The notes: generated from the sequence alone by a model not told the origin. 64,000 nucleotides of DNA from Sphingomonas sp. Root710 (GCF_001429065.1 NZ_LMIB01000001.1:62588-126587); one strand, 5' to 3'. Positions 36,090 to 45,373 are shown, counted from the stretch's first letter. Numbers and translations are program-made.

Positions 36090-37388
36090 GGGACTGTCTG
36101 AATTTTTGTGCGCGGGGCCATAAAGATGGAAAGAAAGGACCATCGATATGGCGATCGACAAAGAGCTGTTGGACCAGTTGCTGGCGGGCCGTGATCCGCA
36201 GGAGTTATTTGGTAAGGATAGACTTCTCGACGAACTGAAGAAGGCGCTGTCGGAACGGATGCTGTCGGCAGAGCTGGACGACCATCTGGAGAATGAAGCC
36301 GAGGCAGGCGGAACGAACCGCCGGAACGGCAGCTCGGCCAAGACGGTGCTGACCGACACATCGCGGCTGACGCTGGCGATTCCGCGCGATCGGGCGGGGA
36401 CCTTCGATCCGAAGCTGATTGCCAAATATCAGCGGCGCTTTCCTGGTTTCGACGAAAAGATCGTGTCGATGTATGCGCGCGGCATGACGGTGCGCCAGAT
36501 CCGGGGGCATCTCGAGGAACTGTACGGCATCGATGTATCGCCCGACCTGATCTCGACCATCACCGATGCGGTGCTGGAAACCGTCGCCGAATGGCAGGGC
36601 CGGCCGCTCGACAGCTGCTATCCGCTGGTCTTTTTCGACGCGATCCGGGTGAAGATCCGGGACGAGGGTTTCGTCCGCAATAAGGCGGTCTACATCGCGC
36701 TCGCTATCCTGCCCGACGGCGCCAAGGAGATATTGGGCATCTGGATCGAACAGACTGAGGGCGCCCAATTCTGGCTGCGGGTGATGAACGAGCTCAAGAA
36801 CCGCGGCGTCGCCGACATCCTGATCGCCGTGGTCGATGGCCTCAAGGGCTTCCCAGAGGCCATCAACGCGGTTTTCCCGGCGACCATCGTCCAGACATGC
36901 ATCGTCCACCTGATCCGCAATTCGATGGGCTTTGCCTCGTGGAAGGATCGAAAGCTGATCGCGCAGAGCCTGAGGAGCATCTATCGCGCCGAAACGGCCG
37001 ACGCCGGCCGGGCGGCGCTGGACGCCTTTGACGAGAGCCATTGGGGCCGTAAATACCCGGCCATCGCCCAGAGCTGGCGGCGCCATTGGGAGCATGTCAT
37101 CCCCTTCTTCGCTTTTCCCGAAGGCGTGCGCCGCATCATCTATACGACCAATGCCATCGAAGCGCTCAATTCCAAGCTGCGCAGGGCGGTTCGGACCAGG
37201 GGCCACTTCCCCGGTGACGACGCCGCGATGAAGCTGCTATACCTCGTCCTCAACCAGGCGGCCGAAGAATGGAAACGGGCGCCGCGCGAGTGGTTCGAGG
37301 CCAAGGTGCAATTCGCCGTCATCTTCGGCGAGCGCTTCTCGGCCTGAGGTTTACAACCGGCCCCGCGCACAAAAATTCAGACAGTCCC
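36090..37388 (+). mobile_element. Complete IS256-family insertion sequence
   Basis: A 1,299-bp element bounded by perfect 30-bp inverted repeats at 36090-36119 and 37359-37388 (outer bases GGGACTGTCTGAATTTTTGT). It carries one intact transposase gene. The flanks GGTTCGCC (left) and TGTGTGAA (right) share no 8- or 9-bp target duplication, suggesting later recombination or deletion at one side. Confidence 0.9.
36148..37347 (+). CDS. IS256-family (Mutator-like) transposase
   Basis: A 399-residue transposase of normal family length. Conserved segments are LIAKYQRRFPGFDEKIVSMY, a DDE aspartate in VFFDAIRVKIRD, another in AVVDGLKGFPEAI, C-x2-H in QTCIVHLIRNS, and the glutamate in YTTNAIEALNSKLRRA. 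The start has AAAGGA upstream. No disruption is seen, so the element is probably competent. Confidence 0.93.
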   Translation: MAIDKELLDQLLAGRDPQELFGKDRLLDELKKALSERMLSAELDDHLENEAEAGGTNRRNGSSAKTVLTDTSRLTLAIPRDRAGTFDPKLIAKYQRRFPGFDEKIVSMYARGMTVRQIRGHLEELYGIDVSPDLISTITDAVLETVAEWQGRPLDSCYPLVFFDAIRVKIRDEGFVRNKAVYIALAILPDGAKEILGIWIEQTEGAQFWLRVMNELKNRGVADILIAVVDGLKGFPEAINAVFPATIVQTCIVHLIRNSMGFASWKDRKLIAQSLRSIYRAETADAGRAALDAFDESHWGRKYPAIAQSWRRHWEHVIPFFAFPEGVRRIIYTTNAIEALNSKLRRAVRTRGHFPGDDAAMKLLYLVLNQAAEEWKRAPREWFEAKVQFAVIFGERFSA

Positions 37389-37628
37389 TGTGTGAACGGG
37401 AATTATGTTAAGCGAGGCGGGCGCTTCAGTTAAAATGCTTACGCGGGTTCGATTCCGGCTCGGACCTCCACATTGCAGCTTTGCGCCCCAATTTCGTCGT
37501 CCGAAGCACGGGCCTGATTTGCTAAAAGCGGTCGTTCGGCAGAACTTATCAGGGACGCGGAGCATGAACCCCCCAAGCCCTGTTTCGCTGAAAATAGGAG
37601 CACGGGCAATTTCTGTGTTTTGGCGCCG

Positions 37629-38795
37629 TCAGTCACTATGGATGCTGGCCGGAACACGCTGCTCTGATCGTTCGCGCGCCAGCCGATTTATGAGGAGCGC
37701 TGGGAGCCGCAGCATATCCTTTGTGGGTTTCTCGACGAGGTGCCAGCTCAGCCAGCCGCAGGCCCAGCTGGTGATGACCGTGATGGCGAGATACGGCCAG
37801 AAGTTGAAGCCAGCCATCGCGAGGGACAGGCCGGCGGGCCAGCCATAGATATAGGTGCCGTAGCTGATGTCAGTTCGGCGGTTGATCTGGCCGAGTGGAC
37901 CGAGGTTTGCCCTGAAGGCGAGCCAGTAGAGTGCGGGCGCTCCAACCAGGCAGATCGCCCATTCCGCTACGCTGGGGTGTCCAAGCAGCAGCAACGCCCA
38001 GAGGCCGGAGACCAATGCCGCGCGGTGGTCGATTAGCCTTTCGATGTCGTCGCGGTACAGATAGCCTGCTGCCCCGGTGAAGAAGATCGTGAACAGCCGC
38101 AGGCTCGCTGCGGGTTCGCCGATGAGGGCGTAGAGCAGTGGCCAGTTCTGAGCATATTGCAGGCTGTGCAGCCGCCAGTTGAGAGGCGGGTAGCGCGAGA
38201 GCAGCCACAAGGTGAGCAGCGTGAGGGCCAGCTTCAGGATCATCTCGCGGCGGGCGAGCATGCCTGTCGCTCCGAGCAGGGCGACCATCAGATAGCAGCG
38301 AAACTCGAAAGCCAGCGACCAGAGGGGGGCGTTGGCGTTCCACCATGTGCCCTCATGTTGGAATGCGGGCGGCGCCTGCAACAGCGCCAGCCGCCACCAC
38401 TGCGGTGAGCCGGGCGCGGCGTAAAGGCTGTGGATGAGCCAGATGCTCAGCGCATAGGCCAGTAGGAACGCTGGATAAATGCGAATAACCCTGCGGCACA
38501 GGTAATCGGCGGTACTGCGCGAGCGCAGCCTCGACATGGTGATCAACCAGCCGCTGATCAGGAAGAAGCCGTCGAGACAGAGCGAGGCAAGGTCGAGGGT
38601 GCCGGGGATCAGGGTAAGGATGGGCTCTCTGAAAGGGGCGCCGGGTCCGAATTGGCCGCATGCATGACCAAAGACCACCCCCGTGGCCAGCATCAAACGT
38701 AGAAGTCCGATGTTATTGTGCGCGGCGGACGACGAAGAGGGGCGACGGCGTTTCGCCTGCGCTCCCTTCCGTCTCGCCATATGTCGCCCCCGCAT
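37629..38795 (-). CDS. Acyltransferase 3 family membrane protein
   Basis: A 388-residue integral membrane O-acyltransferase (OafA/YrhL/NodX type) with about ten hydrophobic segments. The catalytic region near the start has VVFGHACGQFG (family histidine) and GFFLISGWLI, followed by RRVIRIYPAF with the conserved arginine. It ends with WHLVEKPTK. Members acetylate or succinylate surface polysaccharides. An alternative ATG is at 38780. It lies in the IS-rich island, not in an obvious operon. Confidence 0.85.
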   Translation of the reverse strand: MRGRHMARRKGAQAKRRRPSSSSAAHNNIGLLRLMLATGVVFGHACGQFGPGAPFREPILTLIPGTLDLASLCLDGFFLISGWLITMSRLRSRSTADYLCRRVIRIYPAFLLAYALSIWLIHSLYAAPGSPQWWRLALLQAPPAFQHEGTWWNANAPLWSLAFEFRCYLMVALLGATGMLARREMILKLALTLLTLWLLSRYPPLNWRLHSLQYAQNWPLLYALIGEPAASLRLFTIFFTGAAGYLYRDDIERLIDHRAALVSGLWALLLLGHPSVAEWAICLVGAPALYWLAFRANLGPLGQINRRTDISYGTYIYGWPAGLSLAMAGFNFWPYLAITVITSWACGWLSWHLVEKPTKDMLRLPALLINRLARERSEQRVPASIHSD

Positions 38796-38976
38796 TGCGC
38801 AGCGACGTCTTGGCTTCGGGCCTCTTCGTCGCGCTCGCCTCCCTCAAGACGCGTTCCGGGCTAACCCAATGTCGTCTATGAGTGACAAGACCAATGCTCG
38901 ACGTGGGGCGGCAGTCAACCTATTTGTCACTGATCGTCTGTAGATCGATCGTCGACATGGGTGTCTTTATCTGGGC

Positions 38977-39180
38977 GTGGATATACGAGCGCGCTTGGGG
39001 AATAATGTACGTCGCCTTCGTGCAGCGAAGGGCTGGAGCCAGGAGGCTTATGCCGACGAAGTCGGGATCCATCGCACTTATGTCAGCGACATCGAGCGCG
39101 GAGCGCGAAATCCTACGATCGCTGTGGTCGAGAAACTAGCCAAGCCGCTGGGGGTGCCAGCGTCGCAGCTGATCGAGTAG
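38977..39180 (+). CDS. Small XRE-family helix-turn-helix protein
   Basis: A 67-residue protein that is almost entirely one Cro/CI-type helix-turn-helix: NNVRRLRAAKGWSQEAYADEVG, HRTYVSDIERGARNPT and LAKPLGVPASQLIE. The start is GTG with no strong Shine-Dalgarno. Such solo XRE proteins often regulate mobile regions. Partners are not evident. Confidence 0.8.
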   Translation: MDIRARLGNNVRRLRAAKGWSQEAYADEVGIHRTYVSDIERGARNPTIAVVEKLAKPLGVPASQLIE

Positions 39181-39489
39181 GCTTCGGAATCGTTGGTTAC
39201 AAGAGTTGGCGACATGGTGGCTGCACCATCGTCGTGAATGAAGGCGACGCTTCCCAGATGTTTTAACTTCTGGCCGGCCTTAGGAGAAACGGCCGCTTCG
39301 CGCCTTATAATCGGTCATCCGGTTTATTTATTTAACCTCCCGAAAGCGGCCATTCATTCTACCACCGCGAATGTGTCGGGGAGAAATTCATTTGCGAGCA
39401 GCATGCGGGCGTTTCCTGATTCACGGCGACGAGATGCCTGCGTTGATTGGCCTTGTTGTTGGGCTTCCTTTCGGTCGGGTGGTTCCCGC
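39181..39489. other. Intergenic region in accessory island
   Basis: About 310 bases between the XRE gene and the convergent lipoate-ligase-like gene. Short open frames exist on both strands but none resembles a known protein or has a good ribosome site. I see no gene here. Confidence 0.4.
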
Positions 39490-40194
39490 TTAGCCCCCAA
39501 TCCGCGACCCGGCGGCATCGGCCAATTGCTGTACCGTGCAATGTCGGTCGGCGCGATAGATGGCCCGTATGCCCAATGCCGCCTCAAATGCCGACACGAT
39601 GGCTACGTCTCGCGCGACATCCCCCTCTATACTTACAGCCGCATGAGTGAGAATAGCCGCTCGCGAAGTTGTCCGCCTTACTAGGCACGCAGTACCAGCC
39701 AGCTTTCGGTCCGTGGCGCGGATATTGAAGCGCCCATCGCAATAGCTGCCTGGTACCGGGCCGGCATCCGCAACGATGCCCAGCGAGGCGAGCGCGACCA
39801 GAAGCTGTTCGACAAGCGCGCCATAGGCGGTGTCGATCGTAAAGCCGTTCGGCGATGCGGGCTCAATGCGGCTTACGTTGAGGATGCCAGGCCGATGCAC
39901 AACAGCAGATCCGCCGGATGCACGGAGATAGACCGGCCAGCCTTTGGCGGCGAACTTCGCCGCGGCCCGCTCGAAACCAGTCTTTCGCGCCCAGCCGGAG
40001 GGAACGACGAGGCAGGGGTGGTTGACCCACAGCCGCGTCGTCGCATTCAGCCCACTCCCTTCGAGCGCCATGCCGAGGAGCCTCTCGTCGCGAACGAGGC
40101 CCTGATGTCTCTGCGCGAGCTCATTGGATTCGATAGCACAACCCGGGGCAATCGCATGTGCGAGCGCCGTGACCAAAGCTGACGGGGCGGACAT
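39490..40194 (-). CDS. Lipoate-protein ligase A-like protein
   Basis: A 234-residue protein with LplA/biotin-lipoate ligase features: NHPCLVVPSGWA, the ligand loop YLRASGGSAVVHRPGILNVS, YCDGRFNIRATDRKLAGTACLVRR and a following HAAVSIEGD strand. Family members usually have a longer N-terminus. The IS3-family element ends only three bases upstream of this ATG, so the native promoter, and perhaps the true N-terminus, are gone. No lipoyl-enzyme genes lie nearby. It may be a displaced or decaying gene. Confidence 0.65.
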   Translation of the reverse strand: MSAPSALVTALAHAIAPGCAIESNELAQRHQGLVRDERLLGMALEGSGLNATTRLWVNHPCLVVPSGWARKTGFERAAAKFAAKGWPVYLRASGGSAVVHRPGILNVSRIEPASPNGFTIDTAYGALVEQLLVALASLGIVADAGPVPGSYCDGRFNIRATDRKLAGTACLVRRTTSRAAILTHAAVSIEGDVARDVAIVSAFEAALGIRAIYRADRHCTVQQLADAAGSRIGG

Positions 40195-40215
40195 TGGTGA
40201 GTAGCCCCTAGTTTT

Positions 40216-41091
40216 CTAGACGCCTTCCGCTTTCAAAATCCGCTGCCGTTCGAACTCGACGGGCGACAGCATCCCGTTCCTGACATGCTTGCGCACCGGG
40301 TTGTAGAACATCTCGACGTAATCGAACAGGTCCTGCCGGGCTTCCTCGCGTGTTTTGTAGGTGCGGCGCCGGATGCGCTCACGCTTGAGCGACGAGAAGA
40401 AGCTCTCGGCCACAGCGTTGTCGTGGCAGTTGCCACGTCGGCTCATCGAGTGCTCAAGATTGTGGGCCCGGATGAAGGCAGCCCAGTCCATGCTGGTGAA
40501 CTGCGAGCCCTGGTCCGAATGGATCAGCACCCGCTGCTTCGGCTTGCGCCGCCATACAGCCATGTGGAGCGCCTGCAGCACTACGTCTGTGGTCTGCCGG
40601 CTTTGTATCGACCAGCCCACCACCCGGCGGGAATAGAGGTCGATCACGACAGCCAGATAGGCGAAGCCTTCCAAGGTGCGGATGTAGGTGATGTCTGTCA
40701 CCCAGGCCCGGTCGGGTGCCGCTACGTCGAACTGGCGATCCAGAGTGTTGTCGACCGCCAGGGACGGCTTGCCGCCATAGCTGCCCGGCCTGCGCTTGTA
40801 GCCGATCTGCGCCCTGATACCCGCCAGCCTGGTCAACCGGGCCACGCGGTTGAGGCAGCAGGTCTCACCGTGATCCAACAGGTCATCGTGCAGCTTGCGG
40901 TAGCCATAGACCTTGCCAACGTCGTTCCAGGCCTGCCGCAGCAGCTCCGTCTGCCGAGCATCTTCCCGAGCCCGCTGGCTCAGCGGGCTCTTCTGCCAGG
41001 CATAGAAGCCGCTGGGCTGGATGCGCAGGCACCGACACATCGAGCGAACCCTGAACTGGTTACGATGCTCGGCAACAAACGCGTATCTCAC
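40216..41091 (-). CDS. IS3-family transposase OrfB (DDE integrase domain)
   Basis: A 291-residue catalytic part of the transposase when counted from a GTG whose last bases overlap the orfA stop. The DDE triad region is intact: WVTDITYI, IHSDQGSQFTS and NAVAESFFSSLKRE. It is in the -1 frame relative to orfA, and the full OrfAB fusion would arise by frameshifting at the A7 run (41121-41127). It ends in EFERQRILKAEGV. Confidence 0.9.
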   Translation of the reverse strand: MRYAFVAEHRNQFRVRSMCRCLRIQPSGFYAWQKSPLSQRAREDARQTELLRQAWNDVGKVYGYRKLHDDLLDHGETCCLNRVARLTRLAGIRAQIGYKRRPGSYGGKPSLAVDNTLDRQFDVAAPDRAWVTDITYIRTLEGFAYLAVVIDLYSRRVVGWSIQSRQTTDVVLQALHMAVWRRKPKQRVLIHSDQGSQFTSMDWAAFIRAHNLEHSMSRRGNCHDNAVAESFFSSLKRERIRRRTYKTREEARQDLFDYVEMFYNPVRKHVRNGMLSPVEFERQRILKAEGV

Positions 41092-41357
41092 TTTGCATCC
41101 CTGGCGAAATACGCGGTGGCTTTTTTTAGGATGTCGCGCTCCTCGGTCACCCGGGCCAGTTCGCGCTTCAACTGACGGATCTCGGCATCTTTGCCGGCAT
41201 CGCCCGACACTTGCCTCGCCAGCTGCCGCTTCCACGAATACAGCGAGTGCTGACTGACGCCGAGCCGCTGCGAAACCTCGGCTACCGGATACCCACGCTC
41301 GGTGATCTGGGCCACCGCGTCACGCTTGAACTCATCGCTGAAATTGGGCTTCCCCAT
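41088..41357 (-). CDS. IS3-family transposase OrfA
   Basis: An 89-residue helix-turn-helix protein: FSDEFKRDAVAQITERGYPV, QRLGVSQHSLYSWKRQLA, then a leucine-zipper-like coiled coil EIRQLKRELARVTEERDILKKA. The second of two adjacent ATGs is better spaced from AGGAGG. The slippery A7 run within the ILKKA codons allows -1 frameshifting into orfB. Confidence 0.88.
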   Translation of the reverse strand: MGKPNFSDEFKRDAVAQITERGYPVAEVSQRLGVSQHSLYSWKRQLARQVSGDAGKDAEIRQLKRELARVTEERDILKKATAYFARDAK

Positions 41358-41596
41358 CATCGCCTCCTGTCCTCAAAATTAGGATCGAAGGCGTCCAGAA
41401 ATCTAGGGGCTACTCATCTTGGCCGCGCGCTCTTACCCGGAGCGGGCAATCTTAACTCATCTCTGAGGAGGCCCGATTCGAGTCCTAAAGCGGAGTAATT
41501 CGAGTCTCTCCTGGCGCCAGAATTCGTGTGTCTAGGTTTTACCAGCAATCTTGCCAAGGCTGCCGCAGGTCTAAGCTCCCCTCGGGTCGCGGCTTG

Positions 41597-42775
41597 TCAG
41601 GACACATCAACGGATCGTGGAAGGATCACGCCATCGCGGGCGGCGACTTGGCCAACCAATAGAAAGATTGCCGCCGTGATGCCGTAGAGCACGGCCGCCA
41701 GGACGAGCACGCTGGCCACGCTCGACCCCGCGACGAATGATGCGAGGAAGGGTCCGATCGCCATGCCGATAAGCTGGATCGGGAAGAACATCGGCGCGAG
41801 CGCGCGAGACTCATCGATCGCGACCAGCAGGGCTGTCGCGAATGGAACCGCCCCCTGCCAGAGCAATCCGAATGACGCGAGAGCAACGGCAAATCCGAGC
41901 GGCGACCCAGTCCAAATCAGCGCCAGAGCGAGGGCGGCTTGCAAAGCCGACATGACGAGCAACGTTATCATCATGGGCATGCGCCAGCCATAGCTCGCAA
42001 CGAACAGGCTGATCAGGAACTGCCCGGCGATCGTGGCGGTTACAGCGGTTCCGATCTGGCCGGGTGAAAGGCCGTGCCCGACTGCTAGAGGATCGACATA
42101 GGCCCAGGCGGCCGCAAAACCGGCGGACGAGAGCAGGATGCCGCCAAGAGCCAGGCAGGTGAGGAGTGTCCAGCGCACGCGCCGGCGTCCCTCGTCCAGC
42201 TTGTGCGCAAGATCGTCGCAGATGAAAGTGGCTGCCGCCGCGCAAACCAGCCCGATGATGGCCAGCGCGACGAAACCGGCAGAGGAGCCGAACCGTGGCA
42301 TGATGTAGCTTGGCAGCGTGTACGCCAGCAACAGCGGCGGCGGCACGCTGACCGTCAGGAATAGACCACTCAGGCGGGCAGGTACGGGGCAGAAGGCGAT
42401 CGAGAGCGCCGTGACCGAGATCAGCATTCCCTCGGCCAATCCCGCCGCCCCGCGGCTGGCTAGGATCGTCCAGGGTCCTGCTGCGGCGATCGTCCAGAGA
42501 TTGGCGATGGCCATTACGGCGCCGGCGAGTACGACGAGCCAGCGCGTCACCGCGCGCGTGAGCATGCGCGCGCCGATCAGCAGGCCCAGCGCCATGGTCA
42601 GGGTCTCGGCCGTTGCCGCCCAACCAAGCTGTGCGGCGTCGATGCGTCCAGCGTTGAGCAGACCGCCGAGCACGATGGGCATGATTCCGAAGATCGTCAG
42701 CCCGCCTGTCCCGATCAGCAGGCTGAGTGCGATGGTTCGGCTGGATTGAAAGTGCGCGGCGCCGGCTTGGCTCAT
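41597..42775 (-). CDS. MFS transporter
   Basis: A 392-residue membrane protein with about 12 transmembrane segments, of MFS type (GLLIGARMLTRAVTRW loop region, ASRGAAGLAEGMLIS helix). It is the last gene of a long minus-strand catabolic operon. A start at 42811 is also open, but the ATG at 42775 sits closer to the first helix. Substrate is unknown; an organic acid taken up or expelled by the pathway is likely. Confidence 0.82.
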   Translation of the reverse strand: MSQAGAAHFQSSRTIALSLLIGTGGLTIFGIMPIVLGGLLNAGRIDAAQLGWAATAETLTMALGLLIGARMLTRAVTRWLVVLAGAVMAIANLWTIAAAGPWTILASRGAAGLAEGMLISVTALSIAFCPVPARLSGLFLTVSVPPPLLLAYTLPSYIMPRFGSSAGFVALAIIGLVCAAAATFICDDLAHKLDEGRRRVRWTLLTCLALGGILLSSAGFAAAWAYVDPLAVGHGLSPGQIGTAVTATIAGQFLISLFVASYGWRMPMMITLLVMSALQAALALALIWTGSPLGFAVALASFGLLWQGAVPFATALLVAIDESRALAPMFFPIQLIGMAIGPFLASFVAGSSVASVLVLAAVLYGITAAIFLLVGQVAARDGVILPRSVDVS

Positions 42776-42862
42776 GACATGCTCTCGCTTTCGATATCCT
42801 GTTGCGCTCATCGGGCGGTTCGCAGACTGGCCGGGTTTAGGGCAATCACCTTGCCGTCGCGA

Positions 42863-43675
42863 TCAACGCCCCGAAAAGACTGGCGTGCGCTTTTCGACGA
42901 AGGCGCGCATTCCTTCCTTGGAATCTTCGCTCTGCGTCAGCGCTGTGATCGTCGCGCGTTCGAACGCCAGGCCATTGTCGGATGTGGCGCCGACGGCCTT
43001 TGCGATACATGCCTTGATGGCCCGCACGGCGGAGGGCGCCTGACGTGCGATCACAGCCGCCAGGGCGACTGCGCGATCAATCGTATCGGCCGGGTCGCAC
43101 AATTCCTGGACCAACCCATGCTGTAACGCGTGCTGGGCATCGATCGGCTCGCCGGTCAGTAGGTGATAAGCTGCGACGTTCGGGGGAAGCTTACGCGGCA
43201 GCCGTTGCGAACCGCCATCACCGGGCATACCGCCGATCTTAATCTCCGGCTGCCCGAACCGAGCGGTCTCCCCAGCGACGATGAAGTCGCAGACCAACGC
43301 GAGTTCGCACCCCGCCCCAAAGGCGATGCCGTTGACGGCCGCGATCAACGGTTTCTCGAAGCTCTCGATCGCCGTCCATGCCGCAACGCGCGCCGGCGCA
43401 TTGGCCACGGTGGCTGGCCCGAATGCCACCATCTCGCTGATGTCCGCACCCGCAGCGAAACAGGTGCTACCCCCGGTAATCACCACACAACGAATGGTGT
43501 CGTCTGTCCGAAGGTCAGTCAGGATACGGCCTAGTTCGATTATCATGGAACTGTGCAGCGCGTTCTTCTTGTCCGGGCGGTCAAACCGGACCAATGCAAC
43601 CTGGTCGGCCAGCCGCTCGAGCACGACGTTGCGCGCGAAATCCTCTGGTCCGGACGTCGGAATATCCTTGGTCAT
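42863..43675 (-). CDS. Enoyl-CoA hydratase/isomerase family protein
   Basis: A 270-residue crotonase-fold protein with oxyanion-hole elements GGSTCFAAGADISEM and NGIAFGAGCELALVCDF, and catalytic-region FGQPEIKIGGMPGDGG, where the family glutamate is conserved. AGGAG precedes the ATG. With the CoA-transferase and flavoprotein in the same operon it probably hydrates an unsaturated acyl-CoA. Confidence 0.88.
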   Translation of the reverse strand: MTKDIPTSGPEDFARNVVLERLADQVALVRFDRPDKKNALHSSMIIELGRILTDLRTDDTIRCVVITGGSTCFAAGADISEMVAFGPATVANAPARVAAWTAIESFEKPLIAAVNGIAFGAGCELALVCDFIVAGETARFGQPEIKIGGMPGDGGSQRLPRKLPPNVAAYHLLTGEPIDAQHALQHGLVQELCDPADTIDRAVALAAVIARQAPSAVRAIKACIAKAVGATSDNGLAFERATITALTQSEDSKEGMRAFVEKRTPVFSGR

Positions 43676-43725
43676 ACAATGCTACTCCTGGCCGGCTCGT
43701 GAGAAGGAGATGAAGGGGATCGCGC

Positions 43726-45369
43726 TCATCGCGCGGCGTTTTGCTTGAGAAGCGCTCGCGCGCAGATATAGCCCCATGTCATGTATGGGCCGATCGTCGT
43801 GCCGACCTGGCTTGGCGTGCGGGCGCCTGTTGGATTAGCCATCACGTTGCCCGCACAATAGAGCCCTGGGATGCCCGATCCGTCGGCGCGCAAGGCAAGT
43901 CCGGTGCTGTCGGTGCGCACGCCGCCCTTGGTGCCGAGCAGCGACGGGCGGAATCGGTATGCCACATAGGGGGGGCGGTCGATCTCCCGCATCGTCCCGA
44001 GCCTGCTGGCCAGCGACCGCTCGTAGGGAGAGGCCGCGCCGCGGTCAAAATCGAGATCCTTGCCAGTGCGTGCAAACCCGTTAAACCGCGCGACCGTTTC
44101 GATCAGGTTCGCGGGTGGCAAGCCGGTCTTCGCCGCCAGTTCCTCGATCGAGCGCGCCTTGAGCAGCCACCCCAGTTTAAAATGGCGGAACCATCGGATC
44201 AATGGCGTTCGGCGGACCATTGGCCAATGGCTGATGACCCAAGCTGGCTGGTGTATCAGGTCGCCATTCTCGTCCCGATCCATGATCCGATCATAGACCC
44301 AATATTCATACTCGCTTGCAAAGCGCCGGCCGTTGCGGTCGACGATGATGGCGTCGGGTTCGGTATGAATGCGAAGCGGCAGGCCGTGAAGCTTGCCTTC
44401 GTAACGGATCGGCGGCTGGATGACGATGTTGCCCTGATCCATATGGGCGAAGGTCGCGCCGATAGCCTCAGCCATCTTGTGGCCGTCGCCTTCATTGCTG
44501 CTCGGCCCGCTCTTGAAGTCGACCTCGCTGGGGAAATGCCTGGCGAGCATTTCCGCATCCCATTCGAAGCCGCCGCTGGCGAGGATCACGCCCATGCGAG
44601 CGTGAACCACTTCACATATGCCGTCACGGACGATCTCGACGCCGTTGACAGCGCCGGTTTCATCGAGGGTCAGCGCACACGCGCGGGTCGAGAGTTCAAT
44701 CGTGCAGCCAGCGTCCAGACAGCCTTTGAGCAAGCCCACGATCAAGCCGCCGCCCTGTGCGATGGAATCGCTGCGCCAGCGACGCAACAGGGTCAACCAT
44801 TGACCCATCATGCCGCGGATCGGATGCCGGAACAGATTGGCCGCCATCGTTTCGTGATAGGTAAGCCGTTGCGGCACCGTCGAACGGCGTATTCTGTTGC
44901 GATAGGCGCCAAGGATGCGCTTGCTGATCGGCTCGACCGACAGGACGCGACTGGCTTTCGCGCCCGGCGCGTCCTCGAACGGGTCCGGCACGTCGGTCAG
45001 GCAGAAGCGCAGCGGCGAATGCGCTTCGACGAAGCGCAGCATCTCAGGACCGTTCTCGATCTGGGCCTGCCAAAGCGCGTCTTCGCTTTCTTGCCAGCCC
45101 GGCGGAGAGGCCGCGCGCATATAGGCCATCGCCTCTTCGGTACTGTCGGCCAGCCCCGCCTCGGCGGCATAGTGATTGGTGGGAATCCACGTCATGCCGC
45201 CCGACATCGCGCTCGTGCCGCCGATCCAGGCGGTTTTCTCGAGAATGTGGACCGACTTACCCGCAACTGCGGCCGTCATCGCGGCAGTGAGCGCGGCAGC
45301 GCCCGAACCGACAACGACGACATCCACCGTATTAACCTGGCTGGATGGGGGTGGCGTGAGACCGTTCAT
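43726..45369 (-). CDS. FAD-dependent dehydrogenase, 3-ketosteroid-delta1-dehydrogenase-like
   Basis: A 547-residue flavoprotein of the fumarate reductase/KSTD family. The dinucleotide motif VVVVGSGAAALTAAMTAAVAG is followed by LEKTAWIGGTSAMSGG. Conserved GVILASGGFEWD, GLYCAGNVMANPTG and GTTIGPYMTWG segments lie downstream. The ATG at 45369 puts the FAD motif near the start and begins four bases after the hydrolase gene. It would introduce a double bond next to a keto or acyl group. A steroid substrate should not be assumed, since the rest of a steroid pathway is absent. Confidence 0.82.
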   Translation of the reverse strand: MNGLTPPPSSQVNTVDVVVVGSGAAALTAAMTAAVAGKSVHILEKTAWIGGTSAMSGGMTWIPTNHYAAEAGLADSTEEAMAYMRAASPPGWQESEDALWQAQIENGPEMLRFVEAHSPLRFCLTDVPDPFEDAPGAKASRVLSVEPISKRILGAYRNRIRRSTVPQRLTYHETMAANLFRHPIRGMMGQWLTLLRRWRSDSIAQGGGLIVGLLKGCLDAGCTIELSTRACALTLDETGAVNGVEIVRDGICEVVHARMGVILASGGFEWDAEMLARHFPSEVDFKSGPSSNEGDGHKMAEAIGATFAHMDQGNIVIQPPIRYEGKLHGLPLRIHTEPDAIIVDRNGRRFASEYEYWVYDRIMDRDENGDLIHQPAWVISHWPMVRRTPLIRWFRHFKLGWLLKARSIEELAAKTGLPPANLIETVARFNGFARTGKDLDFDRGAASPYERSLASRLGTMREIDRPPYVAYRFRPSLLGTKGGVRTDSTGLALRADGSGIPGLYCAGNVMANPTGARTPSQVGTTIGPYMTWGYICARALLKQNAAR

Positions 45370-45373
45370 TGCG

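Larger units (their letters stand above)
40198..41416 (-). mobile_element. Complete IS3-family insertion sequence
   Basis: A 1,219-bp element with 30-bp terminal inverted repeats (28 of 30 matching) at 40198-40227 and 41387-41416. They start TGAGTAGCCCCTAG and have TG...CA ends. It holds orfA and orfB in the usual -1 arrangement. I find no 3- to 5-bp direct repeat at the flanks. Confidence 0.9.

Noticed and set aside
37389-37628. A complete tRNA gene around the T-arm-like motif
   Set aside because: No 5' acceptor strand pairs with GGACCTC, no D-arm is visible, and the T-stem has a mismatch.
43726-45369. Steroid catabolism from the KSTD-like flavoprotein
   Set aside because: No other steroid-ring enzymes are present (for example the HsaC/HsaD pair), so the substrate was left open.
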